DNA from: Bacteroidota bacterium
GTDB taxonomy: Bacteria; Bacteroidota; Ignavibacteria; Ignavibacteriales; Ignavibacteriaceae
Direction of reading: 5' to 3'
Length of the DNA: 7,565 nt
Assembly: GCA_021796135.1 (NCBI GenBank)
Contig: JAJYOQ010000192.1
Location: 1-7,565 of the forward strand
This document shows positions 1-6,252 of the stretch, piece by piece (the first letter of the stretch is position 1; each line of letters starts with the position of its first letter). The notes under the pieces are model-generated. The model searched no databases. It was not told the DNA's origin and saw only the letters and a list, made by a program, of their open reading frames with translations. A program made the translations under genes and the position numbers.

Positions 1-830
1 TCCTGCCGTTTATCTCTAAATTCTTCTAAGATTGGGCCTAATAGAAAACCATCCGTAGCAAAAGCATGTCCACCACAATTAAGTCCTGACTCTATTCTAA
101 ATTCTGATACCCATAATCCTTTTTTTGCAAAAAACTTTCCCTGTATAATAGCGGATCTATAATCGCTGACTTTTAGCACTATCTTCTTTTTTATGGTTCC
201 GTTTATATCTGGGTAAAAATCTTCAAAATTTTCAATATAACTATACAAACCGGGATTTATTCCTGCTGAAAAGACTATCGATGAATTTAGATCACTATTC
301 GCATATCCTCTAAGTGCTGCATGTGCATCATTGTATTCTGCCGGTAATTTATTATCATTTAAGTAATTGACTTTATCTGCTTTCGTCATGATATTGACAT
401 CAATGCTGCCCATTGATAAATTATTTTTAATCCAATTGCTTATCTCGTTCAGATTAAAATATTTATCCTTAAAACTATTAAACTCATGTTTGATAGCAGA
501 ACTATCAGGCAACATACTGAAATATTTTTTTATATCTGTGCTTTTATCTGAGGCATTATTTTTAAAGTCTGCGAATTTCTTTTCAGCCAGAGTATTAATA
601 AGGTTTAAATAAGAGGTAATTCTTTTTGCTCTAAAATCTTCATTTTTATCGGTGATTTCAAGATAAGGAACATCAAATTTCAGACAATACATTTTTCTTA
701 ACTTCTCAAGAAGCATATCGTCAATTAAAGAAATTACTGAATCAATTCCATACTGAGATACCTTAAGAGGTGTATCAATTGTGAATCCTATGCCCATTAC
801 AGGTATGTGAAAAGAATGTGGTTTTGTCAT
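1..830 (-). CDS. Conserved protein of unknown function, 3' end outside window (N-terminal 276 codons)
   Basis: The frame stays open from ATG (828-830, read leftwards) to the window edge without a stop. An in-frame TAA lies two codons upstream, so this is the first possible start. No Shine-Dalgarno is visible. The visible protein begins MTKPHSFHIPVMGIGFTIDT and is soluble, with no signal peptide or membrane segment. Three parts stand out. Residues 1-40 read like a beta-alpha unit (IPVMGIGFTIDTPLKVSQYG, then DSVISLIDD). A charged, probably helical stretch rich in Lys, Asp and Asn runs from about 55 to 170. Near the edge is a Gly-rich motif (SGLNCGGHAFATDGFLLGP) with Cys and His. I associate this pattern with long conserved hypothetical proteins of Bacteroidota, but know no established function. 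The first segment and the later GGH motif loosely recall flavin-dependent TIM-barrel oxidoreductases; that is speculation. It is transcribed divergently from the DUF2723 gene. Codon use resembles its neighbours. Confidence 0.85.
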   Translation of the reverse strand, partial: MTKPHSFHIPVMGIGFTIDTPLKVSQYGIDSVISLIDDMLLEKLRKMYCLKFDVPYLEITDKNEDFRAKRITSYLNLINTLAEKKFADFKNNASDKSTDIKKYFSMLPDSSAIKHEFNSFKDKYFNLNEISNWIKNNLSMGSIDVNIMTKADKVNYLNDNKLPAEYNDAHAALRGYANSDLNSSIVFSAGINPGLYSYIENFEDFYPDINGTIKKKIVLKVSDYRSAIIQGKFFAKKGLWVSEFRIESGLNCGGHAFATDGFLLGPILEEFRDKRQ

Positions 831-1171
831 TATTTATTATATAAAATTATCCGCAATGTTATTTGAACTTAATATTCATTCTAAGTTACCAATATTACTA
901 TACATATCCAAAAACTATTGTGAACATACAGTTAGAATTCTGCTAAAAAATGATGGTATAAATTTAATAATAAATAGAAAGACCTAGATAATGGAATATT
1001 TCATAAAATAAGAATTAGATCTATCAACTTTCTGATTTATACGTCAAAACCAAAGAGTCGAAAAATATTTAAAAAAATTTAAATTTTTAAAATAAATAGT
1101 GAAAAATTCCGCTAAATTAGATAAGTTAGTCAGGTCTATTTAAAAATATAAATCTAAACTAGGTAAAATAT
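831..1171. promoter_or_regulatory. Divergent AT-rich intergenic region, likely holding promoters for both flanking genes
   Basis: This 341-base stretch separates two divergently transcribed genes, so promoters for both should lie here. It is strongly AT-rich and I see no convincing ORF or RNA gene. It contains a perfect 16-base palindrome of A and T only (1073-1088), about 85 bases before the plus-strand start. I found no good match to the Bacteroidota sigma-factor consensus (TTG, then TAnnTTTG) in either direction, so no individual promoter is called. Just before the plus-strand gene, AGG at 1160-1163 could serve as a weak ribosome binding site, about 8 bases from the ATG. Confidence 0.5.
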
Positions 1172-4042
1172 ATGAGCTTAAAATCGGTTTACAGATTAAT
1201 TGGAACAATAGTATTTCTAATTTCTGCAATTGTATTATTCATGACAGTACAGCCATCGGTTTCATTTTGGGATCCGGGAGAAATTTCTGCTGCATCTTAT
1301 TCATTGCAAGTTCCTCATCCTCCGGGTGGTCCACTATGGCTAATAGTTGGACGTTTTTTTTCAATGCTTCCTTTTGCTCATAACATTGGATTCAGGATAA
1401 ATACCGTATCTGTTCTTGCTGGAGCATTTTCAATATTATTACTCTATCTCACTGCAATAAAATTAATTGAAAGTTACCGAGGTAGAAATTACAAAGATAT
1501 TCCTGATGCGTTGATAACATATATTTCGGCATCTATAGGTGCATTAGCTTTTGCGTTCTGCGATACTTTTTGGTTCAATGCAGTTGAATCAAATTACTTT
1601 GCCGTTAGTACTCTTCTGTTCTCACTTGTAATTTGGTTAATGATGGATTGGTATGAAAAAGCAGAAGTAAAAACTAATGAAAAATATATTATAATGATGG
1701 CTTATTTAATAGGGCTATCATCCGGCGTACATTTAATGAGTGTTCTAGCAATATTGACTTTCATTAGCGTAGTAGTGATGAGAAAGTATGTCACCGACGA
1801 TGAACAATATAAAAAGTCTGCATATATTTTCTTAATCCATGCAGGGATTTTGATATTATTTGCAATCGGATTATGGTCATCACAGACAAGTACCACTCCA
1901 CCCACATCTGAACAATTTCATGCATTTGATGCAAAATTCAAGTGGATCATGATAGGAGTATCAGCAATATACATGGGAGCATTATGGAAAAAGATTTTTA
2001 ACAGAAACTCATTTTATATTCCTATCTTAATTGGAGGCCTAGTTTTAGGAATAGCTTATCCAGGAATTGTAAAAGGTTTTCCTGCACTGCTCCTTGCATT
2101 AGGAGGACCGGACATAATGACAAATCTCTTAATACTAATTATAATATTAGCAGTAATAGTGTATGTGACATTTTGGTCTGCAAGGAAGAAAAAGGAGATT
2201 CTTCACATTGCTTCTTTAAGTTTATTATTTACACTTCTTGGATTCACAACATATGCGATGATAATTATTCGTTCAAATGAGCATACGCCAATGAATGAAA
2301 ACTCTCCGGATAATTTTAAGAAGTTGATGTATTACCTTGATCGTGAACAATACGGCGACTTCCCGATATTTGAAAGGAGATTTTCTCAAGAACCAAATCA
2401 GCAAGGAATTTATACAAATTATTCAAGCGATCTTGACTTTATGTGGCGTTATCAAATAAACCACATGTTTAATAGATATTTACTTTGGAATTTTGTTGGT
2501 AAGATATCAACTGATCAAGATGCCGGAGTAAAATGGAATCAGCTTTATGCAATCCCGCTTTTAATTGGTTTATTTGGTCTTTATTTTCATTTCAAAAAAG
2601 ATTGGAAAATGGCATCAGCTTGGCTGATCTTGTTTATCTTCATGGGATATCTAATTGCCTTCTATCAAAATCAGCAGGAACCTCAGCCAAGGGACAGATT
2701 TTATTTTTATCCTGCCGCCTGGTTTGTCTTTGCTGTTTGGATTGCTATTGGAGTGCGTGAAATTGCCGGATTGATAATGGAAAAGATAAAGAATCCATCA
2801 ACTGCAAAAACTGCTGTATTTGCATGCTTAGGTTTATCTCTTTTATTAATTCCCGGGAATATGCTCAGGACCAATTATTTTAGCCATGACCGTTCAAATA
2901 ATTGGCTCCCATGGGATTTTTCATATAATCTACTGCAAAGTTGCAAACCTAACGCAGTACTTTTTACAAACGGTGATAATGACACTTTCCCCTTATGGTA
3001 TTTGCAGGATGTTGAAGGAGTGCGAAGAGACATTAGAATAGTATGTTTAAGCCTTGCAAATACAGACTGGTACGATCTGCAATTGAAAAATGAATCACCT
3101 TATGGTGCTATGAAAATCAATCTTGGCATGAGTGATCAGGATATAAAAGCTCTGCAGCCCGTACAATGGGAACCACAGGTTGTATCAATACCTGTTTCAA
3201 AGGCAGATATAAGTAAATTTGGTGTGACTGATTCTTCCGTAATAAATAGCGGGAAAATCTCGTTTACCATGAATAATACCCTTCAATTCGGCGATGTGAA
3301 AGCTATTAGAGTTCAAGACATAATTGTTCGAAATATTGTTGAAAATAATACCTGGAACAGACCAATTTATTTTGCATCTACTTGCTCGCAGGATTGTTTC
3401 ATCGGAATGGACAACTATCTTCAAATGCAAGGTCTAGCTTCGCAATTAGTTCCCGAGAAATTAGTGGGAGCAAATGATGTTAATGCCGATATTACAATGA
3501 AAGATTTATTTAATCTTAATCCTTCATATTCAAAAAGTTATATGCCCGGATTTAAATTCAGAGGTATTAACGATAAGAATGTATTCTTTGACCAAACAGA
3601 GACCCGACTTATCCAGAATTATCGAAATGTTTATGTGCGGTTGGCATATTATTATATAAACGCCGAAAAAAATAAAGATATGTGTATAAAAACATTAAAT
3701 AAGATGGAGCAAGTTATACCGAGGAATATTGTTCCTATTGATTATAGATTTCTATATGACATAGGAAATCTATATTATGCTGCCGGAGATACTGCACAAT
3801 ATAAAACTATATCCTCAGACGTAGAAAAAGAGGCATTAAATCATCTTGATGTAACTGCTAATGATTTACAATCGCCTTATAATGCATATAGTATTCTAGA
3901 AAGAATTTATATGAATCTGAAGGAGTACGATAAAGCAATCGGCATCCTCCAAAAATTGGAAGTCTATTATCCAAATGCATCTGGAATAAAGAGTGAAATT
4001 CAGCAGATACAGCAAATGAAAAACGCCGCACAAACAAAATAG
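1172..4042 (+). CDS. DUF2723 / TMEM260-type integral membrane protein, predicted GT-C glycosyltransferase with TPR-like C-terminus
   Basis: The complete protein has 956 residues. An in-frame TAG at 1160-1162 supports this ATG. Residues 1-26 form a first membrane helix. After it comes the family signature SFWDPGEISAASYSLQVPHP (31-50) with acidic D34 and E37 on the first outer loop, then HPPGGP (49-54). Further family-like segments are FWFNAVESNYFAVS (133-146), GLSSGVHL (181-188), NEHTPMNENSPDNF through REQYGD (369-396) and EPQPRDRFYFY (503-513). I count roughly 13-14 membrane helices up to about residue 567. A large, probably extracytoplasmic domain follows, with NGDNDTFPLWYLQ at 600-612. From about 816 the tail looks like TPR helices. 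Human TMEM260, in the same family, O-mannosylates plexin-type IPT domains. By inference this enzyme transfers a sugar from a lipid-linked donor to exported proteins; the acceptor is unknown. Length is slightly below what I expect for Bacteroidota members. It appears to be a single-gene unit closed by a terminator. Confidence 0.9.
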   Translation: MSLKSVYRLIGTIVFLISAIVLFMTVQPSVSFWDPGEISAASYSLQVPHPPGGPLWLIVGRFFSMLPFAHNIGFRINTVSVLAGAFSILLLYLTAIKLIESYRGRNYKDIPDALITYISASIGALAFAFCDTFWFNAVESNYFAVSTLLFSLVIWLMMDWYEKAEVKTNEKYIIMMAYLIGLSSGVHLMSVLAILTFISVVVMRKYVTDDEQYKKSAYIFLIHAGILILFAIGLWSSQTSTTPPTSEQFHAFDAKFKWIMIGVSAIYMGALWKKIFNRNSFYIPILIGGLVLGIAYPGIVKGFPALLLALGGPDIMTNLLILIIILAVIVYVTFWSARKKKEILHIASLSLLFTLLGFTTYAMIIIRSNEHTPMNENSPDNFKKLMYYLDREQYGDFPIFERRFSQEPNQQGIYTNYSSDLDFMWRYQINHMFNRYLLWNFVGKISTDQDAGVKWNQLYAIPLLIGLFGLYFHFKKDWKMASAWLILFIFMGYLIAFYQNQQEPQPRDRFYFYPAAWFVFAVWIAIGVREIAGLIMEKIKNPSTAKTAVFACLGLSLLLIPGNMLRTNYFSHDRSNNWLPWDFSYNLLQSCKPNAVLFTNGDNDTFPLWYLQDVEGVRRDIRIVCLSLANTDWYDLQLKNESPYGAMKINLGMSDQDIKALQPVQWEPQVVSIPVSKADISKFGVTDSSVINSGKISFTMNNTLQFGDVKAIRVQDIIVRNIVENNTWNRPIYFASTCSQDCFIGMDNYLQMQGLASQLVPEKLVGANDVNADITMKDLFNLNPSYSKSYMPGFKFRGINDKNVFFDQTETRLIQNYRNVYVRLAYYYINAEKNKDMCIKTLNKMEQVIPRNIVPIDYRFLYDIGNLYYAAGDTAQYKTISSDVEKEALNHLDVTANDLQSPYNAYSILERIYMNLKEYDKAIGILQKLEVYYPNASGIKSEIQQIQQMKNAAQTK

Positions 4043-4058
4043 GAAATAAAAAACGATC

Positions 4059-4103
4059 ATCCCGGGTTATTCAATATATATTTAATAATCCGGGATTTAT
4101 TTT
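4059..4103 (+). terminator. Intrinsic terminator after the DUF2723 gene
   Basis: A 13-base stem with one G-U pair is formed by ATCCCGGGTTATT (4059-4071) and AATAATCCGGGAT (4084-4096), with a 12-base AT loop. An AT-only run, TTTATTTT (4096-4103), follows, and an A-rich stretch precedes the stem. The central CCCGG/CCGGG block is striking in this AT-rich setting. It sits 16 bases after the stop of the upstream gene, as expected for a rho-independent terminator. It ends only 25 bases before the ATG of the next gene. Confidence 0.85.
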
Positions 4104-4128
4104 GAAATTTTTGGAATTAAATAAATAT

Positions 4129-4473
4129 ATGCCAGAGATTAAAGAATTGAAATCAATTGAAGAATGGGATAATATTAAAACTGGATCTACTGATTCGGAG
4201 CTGATTATTTTTAAGTACAGCCCTTACTGTTCAATTAGCGCCAGTGTTGAAGAAGATTTTGATCAATGGGTAAAGTCACTATCTGGTGAACCAAAAATAA
4301 ATTTCATAAAAATCAATGTAATATCCGAACGTTCATTAAGCCAAAAAATTGCAAGCGATTTAAAAATATTACATCAATCCCCTCAATTAATATGGCTCGA
4401 TAAAAATCAAGATATAAAGTGGACTGCCAGCCATTATAAAATTACTTCAAAAGAATTATCCTCCAAACTTTAA
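4129..4473 (+). CDS. ytxJ: YtxJ-like bacillithiol-system thioredoxin-fold protein (DUF2847)
   Basis: From ATG 4129 the protein has 114 residues, the usual size for the family. An in-frame TTG at 4102 would add nine residues (MKFLELNKY) but lies inside the T-run of the upstream terminator. The ATG also gives a typical N-terminus (MPEIKELKSIEEWDNI), so I prefer it. The fold is thioredoxin-like. IIFKYSPYCSIS (26-37) carries a single active-site-type cysteine, C34, with Ser where a CxxC protein would have its second Cys. The loop HQSPQ (82-86) holds the probable cis-proline P85, and WTASHYKIT (98-106) matches the conserved C-terminal ASH motif. The family co-occurs with bacillithiol synthesis and is thought to act as a monothiol bacilliredoxin-like protein in the cytoplasm; the exact reaction is not firmly established. 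A bacillithiol derivative is known from Chlorobiota, which makes the setting plausible. Hairpins lie on both sides, so it may be transcribed alone. Confidence 0.8.
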   Translation: MPEIKELKSIEEWDNIKTGSTDSELIIFKYSPYCSISASVEEDFDQWVKSLSGEPKINFIKINVISERSLSQKIASDLKILHQSPQLIWLDKNQDIKWTASHYKITSKELSSKL

Positions 4474-4476
4474 AAA

Positions 4477-4502
4477 CTAATCATAAGTATAGAAATGATT
4501 AG
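4477..4502 (+). repeat. Short inverted repeat after the ytxJ-like gene, possible weak terminator
   Basis: CTAATCAT (4477-4484) and ATGATTAG (4495-4502) form a perfect 8-base stem around a 10-base loop, starting 4 bases after the ytxJ stop. The stem is AT-rich and no T-run follows it, so termination would be weak or factor-dependent. It could also be a 3'-end stabilising hairpin, or chance in such AT-rich DNA. Confidence 0.35.
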
Positions 4503-4587
4503 GGAACATTGTTTCAAATATTTCGTCTAAAAAAATTAAATTTATCAATTTTATTTCAATATTAAAATTTTAAATTAAATAGTAATT
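4503..4587 (+). promoter_or_regulatory. AT-rich leader before the gldA-like gene, presumed operon promoter
   Basis: These 85 bases separate the ytxJ-like gene and its hairpin from the three-gene ABC operon, so a promoter for the operon is expected here. The sequence is almost entirely A and T and has no recognisable Shine-Dalgarno before the ATG. I could not identify a convincing Bacteroidota TTG/TAnnTTTG pair, so the call rests on position alone. Confidence 0.35.
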
Positions 4588-5520
4588 ATGGGCATAGTAG
4601 TTGAGAATCTGACAAAAAATTACGGTACGCAAAAAGCCGTTGATGATATATCTTTTCAGGTAAGCACCGGAGAAATTCTCGGGTTTTTAGGCCCTAATGG
4701 TGCCGGGAAAACAACCACTATGAAGATAATTACATGCTTTATGTCTCCTACTAACGGCGATGTTAAAGTAAATGGCTTATCAATACATTCAAATTCAGAA
4801 GAAGTTAAAAGAAAAATCGGCTATTTACCTGAAAATAATCCATTATATTTAGATATGCCGGTTATTGAATACCTTGAATTCACGGCGGCACTTCAAGGAG
4901 TTAGCAAAAATAAAATTCCTGATAAAGTCGGCGAAATGATTTTAGTTTGCGGGTTGAATGAAGAAAAACATAAAAATATTGGTGAACTTTCAAAAGGTTT
5001 CAGACAAAGAGTTGGATTAGCTCAGGCAATGATACATGATCCCGAAATATTAATTTTAGATGAACCTACATCAGGGCTAGATCCAAACCAGATTATTGAA
5101 ATTAGGAAACTAATTCGTCATATCGGGACACAAAAAACGGTAATATTAAGTACCCATATTCTACCTGAAGTAGAAGCAACCTGCGATAGAATATTAATTA
5201 TTAATAAAGGGAAAATAGTAGCAGACGGGACACCAGAAACACTTCGAAGAGATGCCTCAAATAATGAATTATTGCGAATTAGTATCGCTGAAGCGAATAA
5301 TAGAGATGAAGTTATTTCTTCATTGCAGAGAATTGAATCAGTTTTACTGGTCGACCCTATTAAAGATCATGATTTTTCATTTCATATTCAAAGTAAATCT
5401 GGCACGTCATCTAGAAAGGATTTATTTCAACTTTGTGTAAATAAAAATTGGATACTAAATGAAATGACACCCATAGAAACGAAACTTGAAGATATTTTTA
5501 GAGAATTAACGACAAATTAA
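4588..5520 (+). CDS. gldA: GldA-like ABC transporter ATP-binding protein
   Basis: The complete protein has 310 residues; an in-frame TAA four codons upstream supports the start. It is a cytoplasmic ABC ATPase. It shows Walker A GPNGAGKT (35-42), a Q-loop region GYLPENNPLY (78-87) with Glu82 in place of Gln, signature LSKGFRQRVGLAQA (134-147), Walker B ILILDEPTSGLD (154-165) and switch His190. The Glu and the LSKGFRQ signature are usual for this ABC-2 subfamily. Residues from about 220 to 310 form the C-terminal accessory domain typical of GldA-type ATPases, ending in TPIETKLEDIFRELT. ATP hydrolysis would energise the GldF-like permease encoded 2 bases downstream. In Flavobacterium johnsoniae GldA, GldF and GldG support gliding motility, but homologues occur in many non-gliding FCB bacteria. 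The symbol therefore denotes family, not proven motility. The transported substrate is unknown. Confidence 0.9.
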   Translation: MGIVVENLTKNYGTQKAVDDISFQVSTGEILGFLGPNGAGKTTTMKIITCFMSPTNGDVKVNGLSIHSNSEEVKRKIGYLPENNPLYLDMPVIEYLEFTAALQGVSKNKIPDKVGEMILVCGLNEEKHKNIGELSKGFRQRVGLAQAMIHDPEILILDEPTSGLDPNQIIEIRKLIRHIGTQKTVILSTHILPEVEATCDRILIINKGKIVADGTPETLRRDASNNELLRISIAEANNRDEVISSLQRIESVLLVDPIKDHDFSFHIQSKSGTSSRKDLFQLCVNKNWILNEMTPIETKLEDIFRELTTN

Positions 5521-5522
5521 AT

Positions 5523-6248
5523 ATGAATAAAATTTGGATCATTGCATTAAGAGAGTTGAAGACATTCTTTGACTCATTGACGGCATATATTTTATTGATT
5601 GCTTTTTTAGGAATAAGCGGGTTCTTTACCTGGCTTTTCGGTTCAGATATTTTTTTCATAGGTCAAGCATCTCTGCAGCCATTTTTTGCTGTAGCTTACT
5701 GGACTTTGTTCTTTTTCACTCCGGCATTAACAATGAAAATGCTTGCTGAAGAGAATAAAACTGGCACAATAGAATTATTATTAACCAAATCAATAACCGA
5801 TTGGCAAGTATTATTAGGGAAGTTTTTAGCTTGTCTATTATTAATTGGAATAGCAATCGGACTCACTCTTCCCTATTATTTTAGTATATGGTACCTGGGC
5901 CCGGTAGATCATGGAGCAGTTTGGTGCGGATATTTAGGTTTATTATTAATGAGTTCAACTTATATAAGTATTGGTCTATTTGCATCAAGCATAACAAATA
6001 ACCAAATCGTCGCTTTTATTCTTTCATTATTTATAGGACTTTTTTTCTTAATAATTTTTAGTGTTTTATCGTCAAGCTTTACTGGGTTTACCGGTGAATT
6101 ATTTGATTATTTAAGTCTGCAATCACATTTTGATTCTATTTCACGAGGGGTGATAGATTCTAAAGATATTATATACTTTTTAAGTATATCCTTTTTCGGG
6201 TTAATTTTGGCTGAATCGGCATTAGCAAAAAGAAATATTGTTGATTAA
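5523..6248 (+). CDS. gldF: GldF-like ABC-2 type permease
   Basis: The complete protein has 241 residues, the normal GldF length. It starts 2 bases after the gldA stop, so translation is probably coupled. The protein is strongly hydrophobic with about six membrane segments: roughly 18-39, 51-72, 98-121, 132-155, 161-183 and 216-233. The loop after the second segment, LTMKMLAEENKTGTIELLLT (69-88), is the typical ABC-2 permease cytoplasmic element that contacts the ATPase. The stretch FDSISRGVIDSKDIIYF (203-219) before the last helix is also characteristic of GldF-type permeases. It is inferred to sit in the inner membrane as the channel subunit, driven by the ATPase upstream and working with the GldG-like protein that starts 4 bases after its stop. 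The substrate is not known for this family. A related nitrous-oxide-type or general ABC-2 permease is a less likely reading, given the neighbours. Confidence 0.88.
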   Translation: MNKIWIIALRELKTFFDSLTAYILLIAFLGISGFFTWLFGSDIFFIGQASLQPFFAVAYWTLFFFTPALTMKMLAEENKTGTIELLLTKSITDWQVLLGKFLACLLLIGIAIGLTLPYYFSIWYLGPVDHGAVWCGYLGLLLMSSTYISIGLFASSITNNQIVAFILSLFIGLFFLIIFSVLSSSFTGFTGELFDYLSLQSHFDSISRGVIDSKDIIYFLSISFFGLILAESALAKRNIVD

Positions 6249-6252
6249 AAAT

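Noticed and set aside
367..612. Plus-strand open frame of 81 codons.
   Set aside because: It lies wholly inside the minus-strand gene at 1-830, which has a far more protein-like, motif-bearing translation. It is an antisense shadow.
831..1171. Possible small gene or RNA in the divergent intergenic region.
   Set aside because: There is no open frame of useful length and no GC-containing stable stem. A 6-base inverted match (AGACCT at 980-985, AGGTCT at 1132-1137) is too short and distant to mean anything.
4102..4128. TTG start giving a longer YtxJ-like protein.
   Set aside because: The TTG falls in the T-run of the terminator, and the ATG at 4129 gives a family-typical N-terminus and length.
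4819..4848. Missing Q-loop glutamine in the GldA-like ATPase (GYLPE instead of a Gln).
   Set aside because: Glu at this place, together with an LSKGFRQ-type signature, is usual in this ABC-2 ATPase subfamily, so it is not a sign of inactivation.
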